Origin: Phylloscopus collybita
Lineage: Eukaryota > Chordata > Aves > Passeriformes > Phylloscopidae
Assembly: GCA_027886175.1 (NCBI GenBank)
Contig: JAJNNQ010000024.1
Location: 32,529,001-32,593,000 of the forward strand
Length of the DNA: 64,000 nucleotides
Direction of reading: 5' to 3'
In this document: one piece after another, positions 49,187 to 61,300 of the stretch
Layout of the letters: each line of letters starts with the position of its first letter
Numbering within the stretch: position 1 is the first letter of the stretch
Made by a program: the position numbers and the translations under genes
The notes under the pieces: generated by a model
Databases searched by the model: none
What the model was told of the DNA's origin: nothing
The model's input: only the letters and a program-made list of their open reading frames with translations

Positions 49187-50126
49187 GGTGCACACAAACA
49201 ACTGAGATGCTCCAGCAGGGACTGTTGCAAGTTGTCTTGAACTAGAGTCTCTGTAGACCTTGTGTTTCCTTGCCCTGTGTCTACTCTCAGCATTTTCTTC
49301 TCTGTGCCTATTGCAGTCCCCATTTCAGTACAGAGACCAAAAGCAATGCTGCTAACCAGCTTCCTCTGTAAGACTGGATACAGCTTTCATTTTCCTTCCC
49401 TGAGTATAGCAGTCTCTGTGTTATTGCCTTTGTACAGTGGCAATTGTCATTTCCTCTGTGTCAGTGTCACTTTATCACTTTATAGAAATAAGATTCAAGT
49501 CTCCCTTGGGATGGAACATTAAATTCAGCCTTTTGTGTCTCTGCCCTTTTTAGGGCCACATCTGCTGTGCTGCAGACACTGCAAGGTACTGAGGAATTGT
49601 CTCCCAAATACCTTGGAGAAATGTTGATGCTATCCACATGTCTTTAACGAGGACTTTTTAAAATCTTCCTCAGATTAATTCTGCTTTCCCTTGGGAAATG
49701 CAGTTGCTGAGAGAGAATGTGTAATTGGATAGCTTATGTATCTCCAGGATGAATCTGCTTCCCTTCTCTGTAGCATAAATATTTTGAATGTGTCCAATCA
49801 TTCCCATTCTGTTATCTGTCTGCAACTTGGGCATTTTTAGGTGAAGCAGTTTCTCATAGTTTAACAGGGCTTGAACTCACATAGCCACCAGAACACAGAG
49901 ATATCCAGGGCTCTGGATACCATTCACCAGAATATTTATCTCACTTTGTCCTTTTCCCACCTCCAGTCCAGACTGAACAAGGAAATTCCTGAACAATGCA
50001 TCTTGTTGGAGCCTTGCTGCATCAGCTGATGTGTCTCTGCCTCTAGAAGATCTTGTTAAGGGAGGAGTATTGAAATGTTAAAGGAAGACACCTCAAAAGC
50101 CAAAAGGAAGCAACACTATAAATAAA
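49184..50126 (+). other. A2M: 3' end of A2M gene A: unresolved last exon and poly(A) signal
   Basis: Exon 35 ends in phase 1 with a GTAGGT donor, so a short terminal exon is expected (in human A2M it adds DLGNA). Two acceptors with good pyrimidine tracts keep the phase: CTATTGCAG before 49319 and CTTTTTAG before 49554. The second would add about 24 residues rich in Cys before a TGA; the first would add more than 60. An AATAAA lies at 50121-50126. None of these can be confirmed without transcripts. Confidence 0.45.
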
Positions 50127-53100
50127 TTAATTCTTGATTCTCATCAGATGTTGCTGGCCTTGTTTTCTGTTACTGTTACACTTGTCTCTCTTCCTATCCA
50201 TGTCACAGCCTGAGATTTCAATCCATAGCCATCCATGGGATGTTTGGGAACTCCTCAGAAATACCAAAAAGCAGACAGCTTTTAGCAGTTGGGAGATTTT
50301 TCTCCATACTTGCCAGTTCTCTAAGGAGAGAGGACATTGTATCTCATTCATTATGCACTGGAAGTTACCTCTCTGCCTCTACAGAGGGTGTTTTCTGCAA
50401 GGTGATCCTTGGACATAAACCTCTGATCACATGTTGCCTTTGACTGCACTGTGAAATCACTGCTGTGAGGTGCAAGGACACTGTGAACCTGTCCAATCTG
50501 ATCTTTTGCAGCAGCCCAGATAGAAGTAAAAGGAGAACCTGTGGACTTTCCCATTCTAGCAGCATCTGCTTGTTCTTAAACAGCTGAAGTGAAATCAGAG
50601 GGGGATTGGGACCTTACCATTCATAGAATTTTTTAGGTTGGAGAAAGCTTTACGATCAAGTCCTACCATTAATCCAGCATTGCTCAGTCCACTGCTAAAC
50701 CATGTAGGTTACATGGGGTTGTTGTGACCCAAGTGTAGGACCCAGCACTTGGCCTCACACCCATGGATCCAGCCTGTTCAGATCCCTCTGCAGAGCCCTC
50801 CTGCCCTCCAGCAGACCAACACTCCCACCCAGCTTGGTGTTTCCTTCAGACTTACTGAGGGTGCCCTTGATCCCCTCAGGTCACTGATAATTAGGCAGGA
50901 CTGGCCCCAACAATGAGCCCTGGGAACCCCACTAGTGACCAGCTGGATGTAATTCCATTCATCACCATTTTCTGGGCCTGACTATCCAGACAGTTTTTTA
51001 TCCAGCAAACAGTGAACCTCTACAAGCAATGGACAGTCAATTTCTCCAGGAGAATGCTGTAGGAAATTGTGTCAAAGGCTTTACTGAAGTCTGGGTAAAC
51101 TACATCCATGGCCCTTCCCTTACCCATTGAGTAGGGTCACCATGTCATAGAAGGAGACCAGGCTGGTCAAGCAGGACCTGCCTTTCCTAAACCTGTGCTA
51201 GCTGGGACTGATCACTGGTTCTCCTGTATGTGACACATGATGGCACTCAAGATAAACTTAGGCAAAATTTCAACCAAGAACCACTTTATGAGCAAAAACC
51301 CCTTGCATTTTTCGTAAGAACTTTATCCTCTTACCCTCAGTGGAGGTCCATTAATCTCTTCTAGGTTTTCTGAGTAATTTTTAATACATTTTTTTTCTTC
51401 TTCACAACTAGGCTTACAATGCTTCAGCAGATTTCAACGGGGAGGACCTGGATTCATGTCTCGTAATTTGGGTTAACATTTTTCATGTAAATTTTCCAAG
51501 TGGTTGTATTTTCTCTGGTCTAGATGTCTCACAGGGATGCAGAGACAGTCAGCCTCAGTTCAAGACATCATATGGCACCATATGTGTTATATGTACATGT
51601 TTCTACATGCAAAGGTGCCTTTTACCCTGCCAGTGTAAGCTTAACCCTCATTTCTCTGGAAAAGCAATTGCCTCATGGTAGAAAAAATAGATGGCTGTAT
51701 TATTTTTAATTCAAAACAAAATGCAATTTAGCTGTATTAGAAATTTTGCTCAGCTGTCACTGAAGCTGGTTCATTCCACAGACTCCCCTGAATATGAGAT
51801 GTCAAAAGGCCTTGGGTGTGTAAACCCCAAACATCAGAGAAGACAAAGTGACATAATATTAATATCTCACAAAATAGATGAAGAATTTTATTTGTTCCCA
51901 ATGACACTGTTTGTACAGGCACACTAAACCGAAAATTGGATGGAACAGCCAACTGTGCATACTTTGGATGAACAACATGCCATAATACCTAACAATAAGC
52001 ATTTCATGAGAATAAACAGGCACATAAGATTTTTTTTTTTGCATTCAAAAGTTAAAACCACAAATTCATGAGACAAAATGAAGAAAGGGGGATCATTCCT
52101 GGAGGTGTCTAAGAGGCCCACAGACAGTTTAATCAAAGTAACTATATGATTAAAATGAATGTACTATTTAAACTGGACTTATGCAGGTAGGTTAGTGGCA
52201 AATACATTACCTTCTCCTTGGGAATCTCCCAGAAGTAGCAGACATGAGATAATGGAAACTTACCCAAGAAATGTCAAGCTTCAACTGGAGAACAGGCCAT
52301 TGTAAGTTTGCAGCCAAAGGCATAATGCATGCACACATCCCTCCTGCCCTCCAGCACTCTCTAATCATTGAGGAGGGAAGACTCAGTCTCCTCCCACTCT
52401 TCTACAAACAAGAAACAATCCCAGGAGCAGTGTTTACAGGGAAGATCACAGAGGCTGAATTTCATGTAACATCAGTTGATCTTCGGGCTGCCTAATGGTG
52501 GGAGACATGGATAGGCCTCTGCAGAGACCAACTCAATTGAGGTTATGGTTTGTAAGCCAGGGGAGAGAAACTGTTCCCAAGAATACCTGTCCTTCTCTAT
52601 TGATTAGACTGCATCTCAGATGAGAAGTTCAGAGAACATAACACAGAGACATACATTTGAAAGGCTGACTCCCACTTAGATCATTCTGTCCTCTTTTTTT
52701 TTTTTTCTGCTCACTTGTTAGCCTTATTTCCCTGCACACAGGCATTGTTAGATGTGTTACTCTTTAACCTAAGAAGCCAGGGAGACGAAAGCTGTGACTG
52801 AAAGATGCACAGGAAAAATTAGAATTGGGAACAAACTGTTCAAAAATCATTGGTGAGTACAGTTAATTTATTTGTAAAGTTCACTTTCCATTCCATGCAG
52901 GCACTATTAATCTGTCACGCTGTGGTGGTGGTGGGGAGGCAGGCAGATTCCAGCATCTGGGAGTGTTCTTCAATCATTTCCCTGTTCTACTTCCTCTGCA
53001 AGGATGAAAGAAGATGGGAGGGGGGAGGAGTCAGAGAGATATGTCCATCTGCTTTCTAAGGTTGAGAGACAGAGGGAGCAAGATGTGGATGTGGAAGCCA

Positions 53101-54430
53101 GGTTGTGTGTGAAGCACAGTATAGGGGAGAGAGTTGCTGTTTTACCAGGGTGGTGGGTTATCCACAGCACTCACTACTTGTGTCACCTTCAAGGCAGCGA
53201 GAGGGCTGTAATTCTCCCTGCCCCACTGGGAGAGATAAGCAGAGTGAGATTTGTCACAACTGAGACGGACACAGGAGCACAGTGAAAACAGGCAAGGCTG
53301 GTCGGTGTAGCAGTGAGACATGTTCTGTTTATTTCTCTGCAAAGTGTGGAAGAAATCTGCTGTACTCTACTGCCCTACTAAACAGGGCAGGGAAGGAAGC
53401 TTGGCAACTGAGATCTGCCTTTTAGTCAGTGCAAGCCACCTTTGTACATTTAGACGAGTGGATGAGCCTCTTAAGTAGCAATTTCCCACCACCCTTTCCA
53501 AGGAAGATAATTTTTTTCAAGTTTTTCAGAACTGGGGAAAAGTAGCCTAAAATCTAAGGTCTCCCCGTGAGACTCACACTAGACAGGCAGACCACACCAA
53601 AATACCCTTTGGAAATGTGTTACTGTCAACTCAATGTTTGGACTTATGCACATTTTTGTATGAAGGAAGGCTGTAGGTCCAGAATCAGCAGAAAATACCT
53701 GTACCTATGGACACAACCCAAATTAACAAGCAGTATGGAATAGAAGTGTAGGAGTTTCCTACTTTTTCAGATAAAAACACTAAAGGAGATATATGCCACC
53801 ATTTACCACCAGCAAAAGGCAAAGCTTTTGCCTTCTCCAAGTCCAAATCACTTTTTCTCTGTTCTTAGGTGTCAGAGCCAGTTCCTGTGAAAAACCATTT
53901 CCCAGGAACTCTGCTTTCCAGAAACCTCCGTATTCCAAACACCTGAAACTGGGCAATTGATGGAAAGCAAGACCTGCCAGTCTTCTTATTGGAAGACTCC
54001 ATACAGGACAGGAGAAATAACCTTGGTCAGAGCTTTTTACAGAAGCTCCTTTTTACCTGTGCTCCTAAGCCAAACACACGTGGCCTTGCATTGCAGAGAA
54101 TCCCCCAAAGATGACAGTATTCTGTCCTGCCAGCTCAGACTCCAAATCAAGGCTGAGGGCCGGCTGCCCAGGGTCATGAGGCACAGCTGCCTCCTGAGAG
54201 ACCCTGGGGCAGCAGAAACCTGAGCAGGAAGCAGCTGTTCCTGCAGACAGTAGAAACCAAAGGCAAACTTGCCATCTCTGTAAACTCTCATGCTCTCTGT
54301 TTTATATGCAAGATCTGTGCCAAGTAAGTTGGGCCAATGCCATCCAAATTCAAACAGGAAGAGACAAGTGCTGGCTGGAAGACCAGAAATATAATGAAGA
54401 AGATGTGGAGAGCAGTAAAGGAAGCAGTAC
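49190..54430. other. Spacer between the two tail-to-tail A2M genes
   Basis: About 5.2 kb forming the loop of the inverted repeat. It should hold the 3' UTRs of both genes. I recognise one long CR1 (50621-51260), an AATAAA for gene A at 50121 and a possible minus-strand AATAAA at 53328-53333 for gene B. No other gene is supported. Confidence 0.75.
50621..51260 (-). repeat. CR1 LINE, about 0.65 kb
   Basis: Begins TCATAGAATTTTTTAGGTTG (antisense 3' end) and runs through antisense CR1 coding sequence, e.g. CTGGATGTAATTCCATTCATC and GGCTTTACTGAAGTCTGGGT, up to GATGGCACTCAAGATAAAC. Confidence 0.92.
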
Positions 54431-54432
54431 CC

Positions 54433-55397
54433 TACCTGTGATGCAGGGAGCACTGTATTCCTGTGTGGCAAACTCATCTGGAAAACAGAAGGGAAGGGAG
54501 AGAGTGAGCTGTCATGACCCCTGGCACTGCTGGCAGAGGGATGGGTGTCAGAGAGATGCTTTTCCCAGGCGCCCAGAGCAGGCTGGTGCCACCATTCCCA
54601 GTTTCCTCCAGAGATCCCAGCTGAGGTGAGGGCAGCCCCAGTCCCAGCCCTGTCTAGGGGCAGTGGCAGCGAGGCAGAGCCACGCTGCACAGGCAGCTCC
54701 AGCAGCTCCAGCAGGTCTCCACCCCAGTGCACCCAAGGGCTCCTCAAACACCTCCTCCCAGGGCTCTGGGCTGAGGTGGGGACAAAGAGCTCTGTCACTG
54801 CCACCCAGGCACAGCAGCCAGGACAGCAGAGGCACAAGGAGCAGCAGGTGTGCCTGGAAGCAGCACAGGCGTGGCCACACTCCAGGGCCAGAAATGAAGA
54901 CGGGACCCACAGCACACACGGCTCTACCCCAGCCCCTCTGCAGAGCTCAGGCAGGGCTGGGGTGCTGTGCCAGGCTGGGGCAGCTGGGGGTCCCCACAGC
55001 TCCCACTGCCCCTCCTGGCTCCCACGGGCACTCCTGGCACTCACCTGTCTCGTAGTAGTCATAGACCTTCACCTGGGCTGGCTTCAGGCCCCGCACGGGG
55101 ATGTCCCGCTCCACCGTGAAGGAGAAGCTGAGGGTCTCCCTGCCCAGCTGGGGAAGAGAAGCAGTAGAGGCTCAGGGTGGGCTCTGCACTGCAGGGGCTC
55201 CCCTGGGCTTCTGCACTGACCCCAGGGCCCTGCAGTCTCCCCAGCCACCCATGCTCTGGGGGGACACCGGGCTGTAGGACTGGCTGAGGGGCAGGGGCAA
55301 ACCCTGGGACTGTTCCCCACCCTCAGGGAGGCTCTGCTGGAGGGGAAATCAGGGCCTGATCTGTGCATAGGATGGAGGGAATGCCTGCTGAGAGCTG
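54433..55397 (-). repeat. Inverted-repeat arm 2, copy in gene B (exons 34-35)
   Basis: Partner of 48246-49186 in opposite orientation. It carries a few extra short duplications in the intron, including an extra CTGGAGCTG unit near 54700. Confidence 0.9.
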
Positions 55398-58300
55398 GGA
55401 CAGAGTTGTCTCCTATGAGACGGACAAGGTGAATGACTTGTTGATGTTCAGTGTTTACAAACCCGGAGATGTTAGCAGTGCTCTCCATCTCCCTTTTTGT
55501 TGTTGCCATTGTGCTTCAGCCCTGGGTTAGTCCTCACCTGCTCAATGTACAGCAAAACATGGTTTGTGTTCACTTCTGTTCGCTGGATCTGGTGGAACGG
55601 TGTGTTTGAGAGCTGGAAAAAGGAGATGTGGAGGAGGTTGATGATCTGAAGGGAAGTTAGTCAATCCTCCTCAGTTTCTCCCCACCACGAAAATCTCACC
55701 ATGTAGGTGCAGAGAAGTAATGCACAGGAATTGTACTTCCCAGGGGACTTGTCAAACACTCTTGTATGAAGCCCTGCATACTCAGACTACCCCCAACTCC
55801 CACCATCTCAGCCTCTTTCACCTTCCTGACACAAGAATGGAATGAGGGACCAGCACAGTCATGGCTGTCATATATCTCCCAAGGCTTCTGATTCCCTGGT
55901 ATTAGACCTGATGGTCTCCTTCCAGCTTTTGATCTGGGGCTAAACAGCAAATACAACTGCAAGCTAGCACAAGAGCTTGAGGAGTGGGAAGGGAATGCTG
56001 CTTCTGGCATCCCTCATTCCCCCCTGCTCCAGAGCTGAGGGTGGGAGGAAAAGATGGATAGGTCTAAGGGTGGAGAAGACACCAGGAAAATAATTGAATG
56101 CTACTTTAAATAAATTGATGCCACAGATTAAAAACAAATATACTCAAAGAAATGCTTCAAACAGCACCCTACCTTCCTCACTGAGGACTTCAAGGGGACA
56201 AATCCTGACAGCATCTTCACATCAACAATCACCATGTTGGAGACATTGCGCTCCCCGGTGTAACTGAGGAACCAAGAAACAAAGATTCACTGCACATCAA
56301 CTCAAAGCTGGGCGCACTTCCAGCATTTCCATAACATTTGGCACCCTAATAAGCCTTGGCAGTCCAGCACCTTCTTCTCCAGCTGTGCCAGGTTCTCCTA
56401 GTCATCTACACAGCCTCCCACTAGCCCAGCCCTGGGCTGCCCACACAGCAGGACAAGTCCTTCCTCCAGAGCCTCTCCTCACAGAACAGCTGCCACCTGC
56501 CCACCTTCCCAGGAAGGTGCTGCACTCCCAGGGCTCCCAGACCGGCTCACCCTGAGGACAACCAGACCTCCCCCAGCTCCCATGGCCCAACAGGAAAGCT
56601 CAGACCAAAGTGCAGGCTCACCTGACATTGATGCTGATGTCAAAGACCTTGTGAGCCTTGGAGTCCACACAGGCCTCTGGGGTTGTATGCACATGAAGCA
56701 GGAAGGGCGCCTCCTCCTTCGTGGGCTGCACGTTGTACCTCAGGCTTGTCTAGGGGACAGCCAGCAGCTCGGTGTGAGCGTGTGTGTGCAGGCCAACGTG
56801 GCAGAGAGGGGAGCCTCTCCCCACCCAGCCGCCCCGCTGCTCACAGCTCCTCCACATTCCTCTCCTCTTTTTATCCCCTTCCCTACACAACCTTCCACTT
56901 CTCCCCTCTCTCCTGGTTTCTACGCTCCTTGATCTCAATGGAAGCACTCAGTGATCTCAGGGTCTTTTCCAACCTGGATGATCCTACGATTCTGTCCTCT
57001 CCAGCCTGGCCAGGGGCTCCCCTCCCAGGATGCCAGCTGTCCCCATCACCCTCACCTGCAGGTAGACACATCCTTCACCAGACACCTCCACGTTGTACTC
57101 CCCTGGCACCTGGGGAAGGGGCACGCGCTGGAGCAGCAGCCGGTTGCTGGGATCCACTTGGAAATCTTGCTGGAAATCCCCTCCAGATTGCAGGGCCACT
57201 TTGGAAGCTGCCCCACTCTTGGCATAGGTGGCAGCTCCATACAGGGACAAGGCTTGGAGAGCCACCACTGTGTCCTGAAAGAGATGAGTCCCAGCACCCA
57301 GGGGATGCAATTAGCCTCTCCACAGCCTGTCCTCTGACAGCCTGCCCTTTCTCTCAGCTGGCAGCCTCCCCTCCATCCTCTCCAGTGTTCAGAAGAAGAG
57401 ACAGGGGGAAAGAGCAGCTTCAGCATATTTCCCTTCCCAGGGCCACTCCCTGATGTATTTGTCCGTAGCCTCTGGAGAACTTGGCAACCACAGTGGGTAC
57501 TGCATGGATCTATTGTGGGGCTACAGTTCCCACCTTCCTGAGAAAACTTCCTGTGCTCCCACCTGGCTCTCTGACATGTCCCATCTCCTGACACTGATGT
57601 GTGGGGTGGCCGCAGGGAAGCAGCTCACCTGGGTGGAGGAGAAGCCTCCATTGGGATTCTGCTGGCTGCTGATCCACTTGGCAATCAGGGATGCAGAGGA
57701 CAGCTCCTCCTGGGCAGGGGCTGGCTGCGAGGTGAGGTGAGCCAGGAGCACGTAGGCCGTCATCTCCACCTCGGCAGAGGGAGCTCGGGGGCGATAGTAC
57801 GGGAGATCAGCCTCGGGCTCCTTCCCAGGCCGCTGCCAGTGAACAGACCCGTCTGCACAGGAGGTAGAGAGAGACAACCAGCAATTGCTGCTGTCAAACA
57901 CTGCAAGGGACTTGTGACCTGCTGCCGCTCCAGCGGGAGGACAGAGCCTGCAGGATATGTCTGTCGTGCAGGCTGAAGTGGGAAGGGTCAGGTTTGCACA
58001 TTTTGCAGGTTTTCAGTGAGGATGAGACTGCTGAGCCTCAGGCCTAGACACCACTTTGTCCTGGACTCCACATTCACGTGGACTTTTGTGGAACTGGGCA
58101 CTGCAGGGAACCAGAGACCTCAGGAGGATGCCACTCCTTCCCTCTGTGAGTAGAAATGCCAGGGTCAGGCAGTGACAAACTCTGTGAGGCCAAATGGCCC
58201 AAGCAATGTGACCAGGGCTTACCAGTCACCTGCAGGTGGAGAAGGCAAAAGGTGTGGGGGATACTCCCATCACAGTTCCACTACCCACTGCTTGGCCAAA

Positions 58301-61300
58301 CCCTCTGTCCAGCCTGACTTTGCCAGATGAGTTCCAAGTGATTACAGGATTCTCCCTGGTGACTCAGAACTTGTGCTGTGGCCTCCAAAATGCCCTGTAT
58401 GCTCATTTTCTCTCTCAGCACGCCCATCCCTTCTCTGGCTGACATGCCTCGTGCTGTGCAAGGGCACCTTTGTTCTACACTGAGCCCGTGCCCTGGAAGG
58501 AAGGAATGTCCCTGAGCATTGCCAAGCCTTTACCAGGCAGTGCCTGGCGTGGTGAGAGGAGTGGGCTGAGGAGAGGTGGGAACAGAGCCACCCAAGGGCT
58601 CAGCACCGAGGGGATGGTGCCTGGTGCTTCCTGGTGAGCTCCCTCGGAGCAGAGAAGAAGGACCAGGCCCTGAGAGGGACTTCCCAAAAATGTAATCCCT
58701 TGGCACAAATCTCACCTCTCCCTCCACCTTTCCCTACCCCCAGAGGCCAGTGCCTGCAGCCCCTGCCCCACCAACAAAAGCCATTTTACCACGGGAAGGT
58801 GTCAGGCTGGTGAAAGCCACGTCCCACCAGGAACACTCACCCTTTCTCACAGCTTCCTTTTCAAGTGAGTCAAGCAATGCCTTCCGCTTCTCCCTGTTCC
58901 CTGCCAGGGCAAAGGCGTATGCCAGCAGTGCCCTGGTGTACACATGGTTTTCTTTCTGATTTGCTGCTGTTTCCAGGCAGAACAGAGCATTCCGCACCAC
59001 CGAGTGCTGGAAAGAGAGAGAGACTGAACTAGAGTTGATCATACTGAGCTCCATCATGGGAAAACAGGAATAGGGATGGTACCTGTGGGTCCTTAGCATC
59101 TCACTGTCTAGCCTGACAAAGATTTTACCTTCCCTGCTCCCTAATTCCTAGAACAAATAGGCAGCCAAAGGCTGTTCCTTACCTTGAATCTACTTTTCTT
59201 TAATGTCTTCTTGTAATGGTTTTTCCCGGTTTGATTTAAAGACTGTGAAGCAGGGCTCCAATCATTCTTCATTGAGAAGAATTACTGGCCTGATTGTGTT
59301 CTGGTGTAAGAAGAGTTCTCTGAAATACTTCCTTGCTTTAGGTGTAATAAATATTTGTTTTCCTCCTCCAGCTATCACCCTGAAACTCTTCTCTGTCTCG
59401 CCCTCTGCTCTATCCTTTCCTTTTTGTTTGTTTCCCCTTTTCCAGGGCATTTTGAAAAAATTTTACTTGCTGGAAGCAATGTAGTTTCTAATTTGATGGT
59501 GAACTCTGTCTCCATACAAGAAAAATATATGGGTTTTTTTTGTATTTTCTAGGATGTTTTTTGATGTTCACATTATCAATGCATGTATTGATTTTAGAGT
59601 GCAATCACTACAGCAAAGTAAAATGTAGGTACCTTACATGGTGTTATGAGTAACAGACACTGTTACGCCACAACCTTTCAGCAAGACACTACTACTCCTC
59701 ATTTGTGATGGAAAAGCTGCTATAAAATTGAAAAAGTAGCTCTGCAGGGAGAGCATGCCATGACCTGAAAGCTAGCAGCACACTTACAGCTTAATAAGGG
59801 GTCTAGAAGGAAAAGACATATTCTTCTGTTGCTTTGTGCTTTGACTTTCACTATGTGTGTACTGTAAGATGAAATCTTTTGTTATTCCTTTTGGAGAAGC
59901 AGTTCATCTGGTTTTAAGAAAGCATAGAATAAAACCAAAATTGCTTGAGTCTATGCCTACTACTGTTTGTAAGGTAAATACTGGGGAGGAGTGCAGTCTA
60001 ATGACAGGATGTGACAGTAGACACACATGCTAAGGACAGTGCTATTAAGGTTTTTATGAGGGTTTAATATGGCTTATTTTGCTTATTGAAATACTCTGTG
60101 TGAGCCTTAATTAGTTAAGGGCTGTGCTAATCTTAGTTCATGCATCTTAACTTGAAATGCCTCCATACCCCCACTCAGATTGTGACAAACCCCTTCCTTC
60201 ACGTTCAGTGGCAGTTTTGGACTCAGACAGGGAGTTGAAAACATCCTCATTGTCCAATATGGCTCTGCCTGAGAGCTTGGCTTCTAAACACAACACACAA
60301 CAAAGAAAGAATGCTCTTCTGGTGAAGTTAGTGCCATCCATGTCACCTTACTGACAAAACAATTCCTTCTGCTTGTTCTTGCAGGAAAAACCTTAGACAC
60401 AGAATATTCCCTACTACATTTGGGGCAGAGGGATTACAAAAGCCTGGCAACCATGCTGGCTCAGCTGTCCTGCTGCTGTGATCCATACCCCAGTTTTACC
60501 TGCACCACCACCTTGTCTCAGAGTGAGGGGATCAGAATGACCAACCCCACACGGCTCTTAAGTAGGGCTCAGGCTTTTCACAGAGTGCCATGATGGTATT
60601 CCCTATAGGTACACCTTATTCTTCAAGCATTAAGGATGGGGATTTACCATAAAACCATCTAGAAGAAGTAGAAAAAATGACAATGAATGCCTGAGTGTGC
60701 CATCCTATTTTACAGACCTGTGGTGTTGTATCTGCCCAATAGGCCCAAGAGTGGTTCAACAAGATTGTACTATTCTAAGCAACAGGATTGTACTATTCTA
60801 AGAAACAAAAGGAGATTCCTATAGGTGTAGAAAACCTATTTGGCTCACTTCAGAGAATTAAATATTATTTAACTCACTGTCAATCCAAGCTGTATGGAGC
60901 AAATCCGTTATCATCCACAAAAGAACTCTGAAAAATGTTAAGTGAAATGTGTATATAAGATGGGACATTTATACAAAGGAAAATGGAGGAAGATGTTCCT
61001 TCAGTCTAGGCTTAAATGGAAAGACTATTCAGACAGGATTTCTTCTTTCCAAAGGTAAAGGGACCTTATAATCTGGGTGTGAGAACTCTAGTAGGGCAGG
61101 TTAGTATCTGTGGCTCAGGTTGGGGTGCAGACACGTACAGTTACAGGCAGAGGAATCTCCAGCAGTGCAATAGTGATGTAGGCTGCCAGTGTGACCTCGT
61201 CATTCACTCCACCCTGCAGGGAAACACAAAAGTACTTGTTGATCCCACGCAGTGCCTGGCTTCTCCCTGTGCTACATATCTACATCCTGCAGGGACAAAT

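Noticed and set aside
54545..55219. 224-codon plus-strand frame and matching minus-strand frames in arm 2
   Set aside because: They span the GC-rich intron between exons 34 and 35 and the antisense of exon 34; no family signature.
43934..59006. Fold-back assembly error as the cause of the inverted repeat
   Set aside because: Exons 22, 23, 25 and 33 and most introns differ strongly between the arms, and spacing differs, so the two copies are distinct loci; an error could still affect local copy identity.
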